Assembly (NCBI GenBank): GCA_014338405.1
Contig: JTDE01001356.1
Location: forward strand, 64,964 to 128,963
Source: Paragonimus skrjabini miyazakii
Taxonomy: Eukaryota > Platyhelminthes > Trematoda > Plagiorchiida > Troglotrematidae
Length of the DNA stretch: 64,000 nt
Direction of reading: 5' to 3'
Shown here: piece by piece, positions 46,827-58,599 of the stretch
Layout: every line of letters starts with the position of its first letter
Position numbering within the stretch: the stretch's first letter is position 1
Translations under genes and position numbers: made by a program
The notes under the pieces: generated by a model
Databases searched by the model: none
What the model saw: only the letters and a program-made list of their open reading frames with translations
Told to the model about the DNA's origin: nothing

Positions 46827-47145
46827 CTAAATTAATGAATCCACAGCATTACTTAAATGCAATAAAGTTGCTACACTCACCAGTGAATTCTGTGGATCCC
46901 TGTGTGAACTGTGAGAAATCTCAGTTAGGCAGTTACTCCGCTGGATCATTTGGTGGATTCCATTTGACACAGTTGGGTGGGTGAGTAACTGAGTCCAAAT
47001 GTGGAATTTCTGAGATTCCAGAGTAGCTTCGTAACTCAGCTGGTAGAGCATTTGCCACGTTTAGGCTTACCGTTTCTATTGCTTGTTTGAATCCGACCGA
47101 AGTCTGGATTTTTCGCAGTTGAGTCTCATTTAAATCTGCATGCTA
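46827..47145 (+). mobile_element. Family A copy
   Basis: Forward strand. It starts with a tail-like segment (TCTAAATTAATGAATCCACA, CATTACTTA), then the 5' domain (GGATCATTTGGTGGATTCCA at 46942-46961). The tRNA-like unit follows (GTAGCTTCGTAACTCAGCTG at 47022-47041, box-B-like TTTGAATCC near 47087), and then a tail to about 47145. It forms an inverted repeat with the preceding copy. Confidence 0.7.
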
Positions 47146-48022
47146 CGTTAAGAGCAAAATCACTTTCATACCAACATAACTTATGATTAGCGCAATCACG
47201 ATAGGAGTATCGGGAGCACACAGACCAACAGACATTCTCCTCTAGAAGCCCACAACATATCTCACGTATTTAGCCTAGTTCGTCAATGGTGGAATTGCCA
47301 CCCAAAAACTTGCTTATTCAAGCCTAAAATTGATACGTTGATGGCGGTTAAGTATACAAGGAAACGCAACCCAGGGTTATGTACACCATTGCACCATCCC
47401 ATTCGTCTGGCACATTGGCGAGTTGTGTAGATGTGCCCAAATCCACATACAATCACTGGTCACAGCTCAGCTTGCAGCACAGGGGAGAGAAATGCAGTGC
47501 AGAACCGAACCCTGGTTGCATGCACCTACACACATACATTAGTGCGGCCAGTTTAGAGATTGCAAATGCAAACGACCTAGAAAGCTGTGATTGGTAACTC
47601 GGGAATTTTTTCCCTGCGAGAAAGCTCGGGGAGTCCCGAATTCAATACATTTCCGGACGAATGTTTGGATTATGAGCAAAAGCAAACAACATGTCGGTGA
47701 CAAAAAGCAACACCACTATGGTTGCCAGGACGAATGATAGTTTTTTTTCATAGCAAATTAATCATGATTGTCAAACAAATTTGGCAATCAAATAAAATTC
47801 AATAAACTGATGAACTTTAAGGCTAATTTCTCTTAAAGTGCAAAAGGGTGAAATTGTGTTCGATAGACAATTGATGTAAAACCTGAAATACCAATAAGGA
47901 AAAATATTTGAAGAAGCAAATAATTTGGATGCCAAAAAATGTAGACATCCATATTTGCAACAGAGGATTGTAAAAAGACATCCTAAACACTGACGTAAAG
48001 ATCCGCAGTTTAAACATAAACC
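47146..48022. other. Unassigned spacer
   Basis: No gene or known repeat recognised. The frame at 47379-47597 has no similarity that I can name. Confidence 0.5.
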
Positions 48023-48300
48023 GAACACACTTCACTTTTATTTGCATTTTCCGGGGTGAAATTAACTTTTTAACGAGCTCCTTTGAAAAGTGTGCGATAG
48101 ACTGAAGCATTGTACTTATTAGAACTCATCAGCAATACATAATCTTATAAGGGTTGAGTTAGAACTGCGGATCACGTACTAGTGAGACGAACGTGTAGGC
48201 CACTGCTCCGTTAACATCGCATCATTCACGATCGAACTATCTCGTTGAAACTTGTATCCACATTCACAAATGAGTAGTGCTTAAATTACCCGAGTGTTTC
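48023..48300 (-). mobile_element. Family B copy, ribozyme decayed
   Basis: Reverse strand: the ribozyme position reads CTGATGA (near 48124-48130 on the forward strand as TCATCAG) followed by TTCTAATAAG. The catalytic GAAA is replaced by an AAT-containing stretch, although the TTCAGTC at the cleavage side is still visible. The tRNA-like head follows to about 48290. Confidence 0.6.
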
Positions 48301-48357
48301 GAGGAAAGAAGGGGTAACTATTCTGTTAAATCCAATCGACAAACCTGTTTTCATAAC

Positions 48358-48752
48358 TTTCGAATCCGGCCGAAGCCCTGACTTTTCACAGTAGGGTCTC
48401 GTCTAAATTCATAAATCTGCCACACTACTTATTAGTAATACAGATTCTATGCTGAACAGTGGCGTTGGTGGATTCCAGCGTGAACTGTTTGGGAAATCCT
48501 GCCGGGGCAGTCGATCCCCTGGATCATTTGGTGGATTCCATATGAGACAGTGGGACGGGTGGGTAACCGAGTCCAAATATGAAATTTCCGAGCTCCCGGC
48601 GTGGCTTCGTAGCTCAGCTGGTAGAGCGCTTGCCGCGTTGAAGCATGGTGTTTCTGTCGCTGGTTCGAATCCTGCCGAAGCCCTGACTTTTCACAGTTGT
48701 GTCTTATCTAAATTCATAAATCTGCCACACTACTTATTAGTAATACTTTCGT
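48358..48752 (+). mobile_element. Family A tandem copy (1.3 units, 305-bp period)
   Basis: The 3' part of one unit (48358-48445: box-B end CGAATCCGGCCGAAGCC plus tail) runs without a break into a complete unit. That unit has a 5' domain (48446-48600), an 80-nt tRNA-like unit (48603-48682) and a tail (48683-48752). The tRNA-like unit has matching 7-bp acceptor arms GGCTTCG and CGAAGCC, box A TAGCTCAGCTGG and box B GGTTCGAATCC. The two tails start 305 bp apart. A 137-codon open frame across this region is a by-product of the repeat, not a gene. Best copy of the family here. Confidence 0.88.
48603..48682 (+). other. tRNA-like unit inside family A repeat (probably not a functional tRNA)
   Basis: Perfect acceptor-type stem, a D-arm GCTC-AGCTGGTA-GAGC and a T-arm around TTCGAATCC are visible. 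The anticodon arm is irregular, with an enlarged loop and a mismatched stem (CTTGC against GCATG). Internal boxes A and B could act as a polymerase III promoter. A functional tRNA is unlikely because the same sequence recurs as a dispersed repeat and the loop does not define an anticodon. Confidence 0.7.
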
Positions 48753-49059
48753 TTAAATTGAAATCGCACATTTTACCTGAGCTGTTGAACATTTTCTATG
48801 GTTACTACTGTAGTGAGGATGAGCTATCGTACTATACTACTCACACGACTGCTATCCAGTAGCAGGACCAGAGTATACATTTTGACATCGAAGTAGCCGC
48901 AGGAAGAAACATCGGAGTACAGTATCGCACAAAATGATACTAGTAACGTAAAGGAACTGACCATTGACGTCTGTGACAACCGAGACGGTCTGGACCGAGT
49001 ACCGTATGCGAATGAGTGTTTTTGTTTGTTGTCCTGTTCAAGTGCGTATTCTGACTAAA

Positions 49060-49260
49060 TTCATTTGAACGCTATTCACACTTGATCGCAGCTTTTACAT
49101 TCAAATAAGTTTTTGACCAATCACTCTTGAATGAAGCAACTGACTTAAGGCTTGCTATTAGAATTCATCAGCATATATCTTCATCACAACCGGAGTTTGA
49201 ACCCCAGTTCATCCAAATAATCACTCTTTTTATGGTATGCACTGCTATTCAAAAAGTAGC
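49060..49260 (-). mobile_element. Family B copy, ribozyme decayed
   Basis: The forward strand TTCACACTTGATCGCAGC through GAATTCATCAGCATATATC and GGAGTTTGAACCCCAGTTC parallels the other copies. On the reverse strand CTGATGA and AATTCTAATAG remain, but GAAA is lost; AAGTC remains near the cleavage position. Confidence 0.55.
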
Positions 49261-51994
49261 TCTCTCTAAGAACAGATAACCGACAGTTATGAGGTACACC
49301 GCTTTTCCAACAGTGTTATGCTCGCAAAAGACTCTCGGTCTGGAAGTTTTAATGATTACTCGTTCGTCACAATATATATGGAAATGTATAACAATCGCAC
49401 ATACTACCTTACATTACAGTTATTTCTCCGCATTTGTTATCAATACTAGTTCTGCTGTTTAAATGGTTACACCAAAACGTAGACACCTTTCTGATAATCG
49501 CTACAAATGTGCTACCTTTTCGACACCAAAGACTACCTTTGATCCGTGTTATACTACTCATTAATGTCGCTAAGACGTATATGGCAACAGGTAACAATTT
49601 GGAGCAGTGTTTTATCTTGAACTGTGTACATTTCGTTATTCAACTTCCAGTATCAGGTCAGCCCTCTTCGTGTCTCCGTGCAAGAGTTTGACGGAAAGTT
49701 GAACAGTCAGCCTTCATATGAAACCGTCCTAGTGTCTCTGTGTCAAGCATACACATTGGTCAGTGTTTGGAGTAATAGTTTTTACGGTTAGTTACACAGA
49801 TATATCATGTCGAATCACAAACAGAAATGGTAAGCCGTAGTTATTTTCTGAGCAAACAAATTAATTCACCGGTTTATCAAATTTTTATTGATTTCCCGAA
49901 TCACTCTAAGGCTGATACCATGTGAACATCATACACAAGATGTTTAGTAAAAACTTTCAAGGCATAGAAACTAAGTCCACTATACAATCCACCAATTAGC
50001 TAGTATACGACTTAGATACAAAGTAAGCACTACGTTGTAAGGAGAATCACTGTAGTAACAAGGAAAATAAAACTTGGGTAGAATATTCCCAACTCTTGAA
50101 ATAATGTTCATTATAGGCTAAAAGAATTAAAGTTTGCTTAGTCGTATTGCCTGAAAATCGAGTGTTTTATCGTAACTACCTAGCAGGTTGACAATGAACT
50201 AAGCAAGCATTTTACTCTACATAAGGCATATATTCATTTCTCAAGAAGTGTTTCAAATGACCGAAAATGTTCTCATCCAACATACATAATTTATCAGCGA
50301 ACACCTATGACTTGTGTTACAGTGTGGATATGTCTTAGGTCAACACTGGATATAATGTGAAACTTGCATGCAATAAAGAGTATATTCTCGGAATTTGTTT
50401 CTTAAATTAATCGATTGATTCACCATTTCATCTGATTCTATCTACTAGTGTTGTGAGCCAAGAACACGGATGGCGCAAAGATTATTTATTCAGGAAACCA
50501 ACACATCGGTTATGCGTTTAAACATCACAACGAACAAAAACACTCATCTCCGTGCGGTGCTGATCCGAGAACGTCACGGTTGCCACAGAAGCTAATGCTC
50601 AGTTCCTGTATGTATTGAGAACCACTTCATGGCATGCTGCATTCCGATGTTTCTTCCTGTATTTCCCCGAGGCTACTTCAGGCTCTTGTCCCCACTACTG
50701 AACGACAGCGGTGTGAGAAGTATAGAGCGACCGCTTCCCCTCACCACACTAATGTAGTCGCGGGTTAGCTCGGACAGCGCAAATGAATCATAGTTGACTT
50801 TAAGTGATAGTGGCCACAGGTAATGAATCAGATCATTTCGACTGATTCTCCTCCCATAGTCCATTTAACTGGCTAAAGCATGAAAGAACGTTACAAATTT
50901 GATCGATGTTCCACTTTGCTGGGATTATGGTCATAATGAGAAATTGTCATTAAAAACTAGTAAATTTTATCAGTAGCAACGGATTCAAAAAGCAGGGTCC
51001 TAAAACCGTCTGGCCGGAGACTTCTTTCTCGCTCTCATCTCAATATATCCATCGTCTTTGCCCATTTTAAAGCATGTAAATCGATTTCTTCCCAACGTTT
51101 ATCTAATTTCGTTCAATCCTTATATCGATCTTTCTAAAGAAAAATTCATACCTGCGACTAGATCAAGGAACGATTTTTTTTGGGTATAGACATGGCTATG
51201 CCTAATGCTGTTCAGTTATCCATTACCTAATAAGATTTTTATTCAACACCGATCAGTTTACGGCAAAACTGAAATATCTCGCTTTTTTAATACCTCAGCA
51301 GAATATCTGACTATGCAATTGCTGACTATTTTGCACCTGGGGTGTATTAAACAGTGTCTTAGCTTAAATAGCCTGTTTATGCATAGAGAATAGACCGGGG
51401 GCTTTATCGGTTCATGCCTCACAACACTGAGCTAATGTACTCGAAGGTGAACAACCCTATTTAAACACAAGCCAGATAACTGTAAAGACTAACTGATTTG
51501 CGAGTCGGCTGTGCCATTTGTTTCAGGTTCATTGAAGTCCATAGATCAGTGTTGATGCTAAAAGCACCAATCGGAATTATGCAAATAAGTTAGCATCTAG
51601 AATTTTCGGCGTCTTCCATCCTTGTAGTAAAATTTATTGTTGAAGTTCATCGGATACGCATAGCTGACGAGTAACAGTAACCAAGAAACCAGTCATGATG
51701 TTCCGACTAATTCTGTCCACCAAACACATATTGCATATGCTGTCATATATTATATGCCAGGTGAATTTAAATAAAGTTGACGGTGCTTTTCAGGGAGTCG
51801 TAGTAGGAACGTGAAATCATCCACCAAAATCAACATTACCCTTTGGGGGATAACAGAGTCAACTACCCATCACAGAGGGACCAAGATATCAATGAATAAA
51901 GACATGATGATCTTTTGAAGAATGATGAAGATTTATGAGATTATAAATAGTTACTGCGTTAAACCAGGTAGAAGAATGAACGGAATGAACGGAA
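49261..51994. other. Unassigned spacer
   Basis: AT-rich sequence with no gene, LINE or short-repeat copy that I recognise. Short open frames at 50673-50864 and 51205-51393 look incidental. Confidence 0.5.
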
Positions 51995-52300
51995 CACCCC
52001 TCACACCTGATCGCATCCTTCACATTCAGATAGGCCCTTTGGCTAGCCAAATTCGGAAGGAAGCACTAGACTGGAGTTTTGCCGTCATTAGAGAGCTCGT
52101 CAGTAGTGCATATGCCCGTTCGGACCGAAATTTGTACTCTGGCCCTCATGCTTGTGAGATAGGTGTGTTAGCCACAACGCCAGTAGCTTCACAATATGGA
52201 CGACCGAATGGTCATATCCAGTTGCCCAACCACGACCTTGTGCGAATAACGCTCAAATTTTGCGAGTTGTCTATGACCCGGAACTATCTACTTGCAAATG
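51995..52300 (-). mobile_element. Family B copy with inactivated ribozyme
   Basis: Reverse-strand element containing a hammerhead remnant (52063-52109) and a diverged tRNA-like head up to about 52210. The 127-codon open frame at 51922-52305 runs across it and is not a gene. Confidence 0.65.
52063..52109 (-). ncRNA. Hammerhead ribozyme remnant, catalytic G12 lost
   Basis: The reverse strand keeps stem I GCACTA and TAGTGC (six perfect pairs), core CTGACGA and cleavage triplet GTC. The GAAA box reads AAAA, removing the catalytic G12. Stem II (GCTCTC-TAAT-GACGGC) carries a mismatch and a wobble. Expected inactive. Confidence 0.65.
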
Positions 52301-53315
52301 ACTAGTTAGCTGCAATCGAAGTGTACAAAACGGATAACTGTGATTAATGTAAGCATAGATCAGGGCTTAAAACATAGTAATCCAGTGAAATCTAGCTGCC
52401 GAGTCAAAGCCACGTCGTCGATAAACAGCGTCCAGAGAGATACTAGTTCACTTTTGCGGCCAATTCCTTTACAATCCTGCCAGGATTGACATGAAACTTT
52501 TTAAATTAGGGGATAACAGAGGAACCCTGTCTATGGTTAACACGTGACATAGCTGCTACCTTGAAGAGGTAGTCGGGCTTGTGTACTGTTTTGATCCGGC
52601 CGGCTATGCTGACTAGGACGCCAGTCCTTCCAGGTTCAACCTTGTCAGACAGGCCAAATGGGGGGAGTCAGACGAAAAGCAGTTACACTCACAGGATTGT
52701 ATGTCGCACTACTGACCGCATAGGAGTGTTTAGGTAGTGAGGCACGATCCTATGAGCATACAACAGAACTATTTTCATAGTTGCGGCACTGCTGTCTTCC
52801 GTATCAGGAAGAAGGGGGTTAGGAAAGGTACCCTCAAACAAAGAAAACTCCGATCGCCCAACGGTTGACCGTGACCGCCGGCACATTATCCAATACGGTC
52901 GAAAAACATTTATCTCTCAAAAGCCTGATGTAGCTTCGAGTACACCCACTGCGCGCAGCTGTGCTTAGAATGAGATATCAATATTTTGTTCACTGCGCCA
53001 TCGGGCTAGGCAAGCCCATCACTACCAGGTGAGTCAGACTCTTGAGTCATTGGGTCCGAGTAAGGTTTCTCAAGAAAACCTGTATCCTGTTGTCTCGCAC
53101 GTCAGACTTTTAAATCAGAGACTCGGGATGAGGTCCCTCAAGTTAACCCCCTTCCGTGGCATAAACGACCGGGAAGTATCAGAAGTTATCGTTCTCTCAA
53201 CAGTGACATTACTAACCGATCTCGACTTTCTCCTACTGTCTTACCCCCTATTCCTTCTGCCTTCCATATGCCTTCGGGTGATAATTGTTTTCTGGGGCCA
53301 AGACAACTGGTAAAC
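52301..53315. other. Region upstream of the RTE-like reading frame, possible LINE 5' part
   Basis: It is more GC-rich than its surroundings and leads directly into the endonuclease frame. A separate frame at 53029-53313 is open but not recognised. It could be the 5' untranslated region or first ORF of the LINE; the boundary cannot be set without other copies. Confidence 0.35.
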
Positions 53316-56291
53316 ATTAGCGCCTTCAGTGTTCGCGCTCTCCGCCAAGTCGGTTAGCAAGCTGCTCTGGCAAGTACCCTCTCAAGTCTCGAGCTTGATA
53401 TGTGCTGTGTGTCGGAGACGCGAGTCTACGACTCTAGCACGGTTATCCACTTGAGCTCACCTCTAGATAACTGTCGATCCAAGCGCTTTCCTATCAGGGT
53501 TTCTGGTGACACTGAAGCTGAATCTCGCGGTCAAGGTGGGGTGGGAATCGCACTGAGTTCCAGAGCGGAGCAATGCTTGCTCGATTGGATCCCAGTGAGC
53601 AGTCGCTTGTGCGCTGTCAGACTCAATACATCGGTAAAAGTCTGCCGACGCAAATCAGAAAGGCGTTGTGTATTCATTATATTGGCGTACGCTCCAACGG
53701 ACAGCTGTTCGGATGCTACCAAAGATGCGTTCTATGACGCCCTCGTTGACCTTCTGAGGCAAACTAAACACTCAGACATCATCATACTAGCGGGCGATTT
53801 TAATGCTCAGCTTGGTCGTCTTTCTTCGGATGAGAAGCGGCTAGGAGGTACGTTTGGTGTCCGGGCACAACGCACTGATAATGGTGAAAGACTGCTGCAG
53901 CTGTGCACTTCCCACGGTCTGTATATTTCGAGTACGGCATTCCAACACAGAAAAAAGCACTGTGTTACTTGGAGACCTCCGTGTGCCTCCCAACCGTGGT
54001 CACAGTTGGATCATATAGCAGTTAGTTGCAGGTGGCGCCACTCTGTTAAGGACTGGCGTGCCTTTTGGATCAACCATCTGGACTCGGACCATGCTGTTGT
54101 GCGTGCCCGTTTTGTTTTATCATTTGCCCAGAGGACCTAGGCTCGTAAATGCAAGGTGCTCAACTGGCATTCGAGCGATGAGGATGTAAAGAACGCTTAC
54201 CAAAAGGCGTTGGTGAAGAAGTTGCCCAGTTCGAGTGAACAAATCGCCGCAGCTATGAAAGCATCCTGTGAACAGGTATGTTCCGACAGAGCTGTTCAGT
54301 TGCGACAGAACAGGATTTCCGTCACGTCGGTAAACCTCATCAACAAGCGTCCCTCGATCCCACCTGGTTCTGAATATGATGAAGGCAGTCGAGAACTTAA
54401 ATGCAAGCTGACTAAAAGTTTGCGCAAAGACCGTGAGCAATACTTGGTCGAACAATCGGAAGAGATGGAAAAAGCCCTTTTATCTGGGAATAGCAGAATG
54501 CTTTTTTCCCCGATCCGTGGTTGTACTGGTCGTCGAGTCGATGTAAGTGAGATCATATGTGAAAAAGATGGTTCACTTATCACCAGTCAACCGCGCCGAA
54601 TTGATAGGTAGGCTGAACATATTGAAAAACATTTCAGTTGGCCTCAACCAGATCAGGTGGACGACGGGACCCGATTGGTCAGTTATTGCGTTCCAGACGG
54701 CCCTCCGTCGGAAGAAGAAGTAGTCCTGGGGCTCAATTTATTGAAGCGTAATAAGGCTCCTGGTCCAGATCTCCTCTCTCATTCTCTTTTCAAGGATGAT
54801 GGAGAGAGGTTGACATCAGAACTGACAAAACTCCTCAAGACGATTTGGGAGACTGAAGAGGTACCTGGTGATTGGGGTTCATCAACAGTAATTCCTATTT
54901 TCAAAAAGGGGGCCCGAAGTCTATGTGACAACCACAGAGGCATCCGTTTGGTGTCTATTGCGTCCAAGTTGCTTACTGGCCTCATTTTACGTCGTCTCAC
55001 TAAGCCCAAAGAAGGCCAGATACGCGAAGAACAGGCAGGATTCCGACCCGGCCGAGGGTGCGTTGATTATATTTCTACTTTGCGACGGATCCTGGAAGAT
55101 CGGCACTGTTACAGACAGCCGACAGTCGTGGTCTTTTTGGACCTGAAGGCTGCTTTCGATTCAGTTGCTCGTGACGTTCTCTGGAGCTGCTTTCTCCGCA
55201 AGGGAGTATTTGAGACATACATGAATCTGTTGAGATCACTGTATGCCCACTCTGCAAGCGGAGTGAGAGTTTATGGACAACTGTCTCGGGCGTTCATCAC
55301 TTCCAGTGGCGTTCGTCAGAAGTGTCCGATTTCCTCCTTCGTGTTCAATTCTGTCGTGGACGGCATTCTGGTGGGTGCACTTGAGCAGTCCAGTGAACCT
55401 GGTGTTGAGCTTCTTCCCGGCGCTAGATTGACCGATATGGAGTACGCGGACGACATTGTCTTACTTAGCCCCTCTGCCGAAGACATGCAGACCATGCTGA
55501 ACACGGTGAGTGACCGGGATGGTTTGTATGAAATGTGCTTTGCACCCTCAAAGTGCAAAATGCTGCTTCAAGACTGGGGCATTTCCACTCCTGCTATCTT
55601 CATTGCAGGCAATCCGCTTGAGACTGTGAACAGTTTCACATAATTGGGTAGCACTATCTCGTCAGGTTGTAATATTGCTGATGAGATATCAGCGAGAATA
55701 GCAAAGGCACGAGTTGCCTATGCCAACCTGCATCATCTCTGGCGTCGGAAAGACGTCCGGTTGTCGCTGAAAAGAAGAGTATATAATGACTATGTGCGTT
55801 CTATCTTGCTGTATGGTTCGGAAACGTGGCCTGTTCACAAAGAAGATATCAACAGGCTTGCTGTGTTTGACCATCGTTGTCTCCGCCAATTGGCCCATAT
55901 TAAGTGGACTGATCGCGTGAGCAATGTGGCAGTTCGCCGACGCGTATTCCGGAAGGCTGGAGATGCGCGATCAATTGGTCAACTACTCACGATGCATAGC
56001 TTGCGATGGTTAGGTCACGTACTCCGTATGTCATCTGATCGTTTACCGTACCCGGCATTATATACTGGGACCACCACCAGTTGGGTGAAACCACATGGTG
56101 ATCAGGCAACAACGTGGTCACGACATATAAAGGCCCTGACTGCTCCATTGAGCAGAGTGGGTAGGTGTCGCCTGCCTGGCTGGGGTCCTCGTCATCACTC
56201 AAACCGCTGGTTAGAGACGCTATCCGAGATAGCGGTGTATCGTAGTCAATGGAGTACCTGTATCCATACCATTTCTAATTCCTCCGCTTAG
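53316..56291 (+). pseudogene. RTE-like endonuclease/reverse transcriptase with four in-frame stops
   Basis: One uninterrupted register of 2,976 bp without any frameshift, broken by stops at 53355 (TAG), 54138 (TAG), 54609 (TAG) and 55641 (TAA); the terminal stop is at 56289-56291. Endonuclease: CVSETR (53400s), IILAGDFNAQLGR near 53785, QLDHIAVS and LDSDHAVVRAR near 54090. RT: RNKAPGPD, FLDLKAAFDS (motif A, near 55140), GVRQKCPISSFVFNSVVD (motif B, with K where G is usual), YADDIVLL (motif C, near 55445), then GSTISSG. Expected residues at the stops, judged from context, are Q (53355), an unknown residue (54138), W (54609: RIDR-x-AEH) and Y (55641: FT-x-LGS). Catalytic aspartates are intact, so decay is recent and by substitution. 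Confidence 0.85.
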
Positions 56292-56428
56292 TCTTGTTTT
56301 AATAATGTTCAGCCTTCTTAGTAACGTTTTCTTCTAGGATATTCCACGTCACTGTTGAGGTGAGCGGCGGCCCGAGCCACAGTACCTTTTAGTCAGACGC
56401 ATGGCTGTTATAATGATGATGATGATGA
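53316..56428 (+). mobile_element. RTE-like non-LTR retrotransposon, nearly complete coding region, 3' complete
   Basis: It contains an endonuclease-reverse transcriptase frame (53316-56291), a 3' untranslated region of about 120 bp and an (ATG)n tail ending at 56428. Domain order (AP-endonuclease, RT, C-terminal LLYGSETW...FDHRCLR...LGHVLRM region) together with the short 3' region and microsatellite-like tail fits the RTE clade, to which schistosome SR2 belongs. The clade is my inference. It is in the same orientation as the dynein gene, about 8.7 kb downstream of its stop. The 5' limit is not determined. Confidence 0.85.
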
Positions 56429-58599
56429 CCTAGCTGAGATTGTCAGCACGCTCTTACAAAGACATGAATGAAAAGAATGATTGTAACCGAACGAAATCTT
56501 AAAGGTGAAGAACTCAATATTTTAACAAATTGTTACACAATATATTCAGTGAGATTGGAGCAGAAACTACCGATAACGTTGACTAAACACCTCGCGGATT
56601 CAACAAGAAGCCTAAAGTCTTTGGTCAGAAGTCTCCGAGCACATTGTCAGGAAATGAGATAATAAGCAGGGTCGTATATCTGCGTTCACAGTGCTGACAG
56701 CAAGTTTGGATAGAGTTCAAAACGATTTCGGACGTAAAATCTAAACTTGAGACCCCTTGCTTTGGTTATAACGTTGGTAACATGACGGAACAATGTCAGA
56801 ATTTGAGTCAACACAACAGACCTAAGAAAAAGCTCGTTTTAACTTGTGTTTCAGGGACAATCATTAACATGCGCCGATACTTCGTTTTTTGCCAAGACGG
56901 TAAACGATAAGCAGTCTCCCTTAAGTAACTAGTAAATTCGTTAAGAGGATGCTACAAGACAAGGGAGGAAGATAAATCCCAATGCTGCGGTAGAACAAAG
57001 TTAATCTGAATGGGCACAGAGCTCACGCAGTGGGGGAAGAAAAATCAAGAATGAACTGCCACAGACATAAAGTACGTTACTACACTCGGCGAAGTACCTT
57101 TGAACACCCTTGAATTTAACTTGTCAGGAAGAGGAGAATGTGGTTAGCTTGTTTAGATACGGTCTGTAAGAGATTCCGGAATAAGATACCATTGATCGTA
57201 TATGTCCGTTTTCTGATTTACGACATGTGAATAAACCAAAACAAACAATAGAATCACAAACGCTCGCCTGTACTGGAGCATTACTAGCAGGCTTCATTCT
57301 AGGCTATTGTTCTCAATATCAGCGGCCAGATGGTAGTCAGTAAAAGATATAGTTGTATGTTTATGCAATTAACTCGTCACTCTTACAAAAACAATTCACT
57401 CGGATTTCCTACATTACCTAAGCAAATTACCCATAAGACTAGGCTGATTAGTCGGAGGTTAGGTTGTCATGGCATACATTCCCACCCAGTCAAGCACCGT
57501 CAAATGTATATGTCTTGTTTACACTGTGGACTATAGGAACTCCAAACGATACGCTTCACTGAGTCAACCTAAGCTACGACAATCAGGTTTCCCACCGGAC
57601 AAACGTTCAATCCCACAACAGACAATCAGGATTTGCTTTCTGTCGCGAGTGTCTTGTGGACTGTAAATAGCTTACGTCCACGAAATCCAACTGACTCATT
57701 CTTCGGTCAAGCGTAATGCATGGAAGATGGCAGGGCCTACCACTGTTGCGACAAATTTCAAAACGAATATAAACGATATTTCTAAGATTTCATACAGACT
57801 AACCGAATCCTGCGAAACAAAATTGGCTCGGGAATCGAAAGTAGAAATGATCAATAGCGCAGTGTGTTTGGAGGTTTGATAGGCGGTAAATATTTTGTTT
57901 CGGAAGTCGAACCAAAGGTATTGGTGATGTTTTCCATTCACTTGGAATACTGTTATAAAGACCGATAGATACGATACGCTTAGAGATCATTCGATCGGAA
58001 TTAAATCAAGGCATCACTGACCACAACGCACAGGGGTTCACTCAGTATATGGACCTAATTCTACAACTTTTGCTAGTAAGCTAGATCACGTAACTATGCA
58101 AAAATAAGACCTTATGTTTGGAATAAAATAAACACAGAAGTCTAAATGTAGTAGGCAACGGGATTCTGAAAGCTCCCAAGAAAACCTAGTTAAGATTTTG
58201 ACGCTTGTGATGGTTTAATTGTTGCATGAAACACGCTTTCCTATATAGGCATTTCATTATAAGGCAATCAGACTAGTAATCCTTTTACTATGAACGAAGG
58301 CCTCTATTTACTTTGCTCCTGGTTTTCTACGAATCGCTAATGGATTGAATCATTAATTTATCTTGATCTAACTTGACAATAGGCCATCACTTCGAATGAA
58401 TACATTCTATCTCCTTTTGTAAGTGTGTATAATGTAGCTAGGGTTACAAGAGTTCGAATGTTAAACTTGGTGTAATAAAACATCACCTAATTAAAATTTC
58501 AAACTTTAACACCGCTGTCAGTGTAAACGGGCAACAATTACGTCATTCTTCTTATAGGAAGGTTGGTTATTCATATCACGTGACTATTTCTAATTTCGA
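56429..58599. other. Unassigned spacer
   Basis: No gene recognised. If the Penelope-like fragment at 58.6 kb were longer its RT would lie here, but I see no RT motif, so that copy is probably 5'-truncated. Confidence 0.5.

Noticed and set aside
48449..48862. 137-codon open frame
   Set aside because: It lies across the family A repeat; the translated tRNA-like stretch (WLRSSAGRALAALKHGV) is a common artefact of tRNA-related sequence.
51660..51705. CTGACGAG...GAAACCAGTC on the forward strand
   Set aside because: The boxes and GTC occur in the right order, but neither stem I nor stem II is complementary.
51922..52305. 127-codon open frame
   Set aside because: It runs through the family B repeat on the opposite strand and matches no protein family.
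57330..57990. Cluster of short open frames on both strands
   Set aside because: No domain, no splice-site support, no consistent frame.
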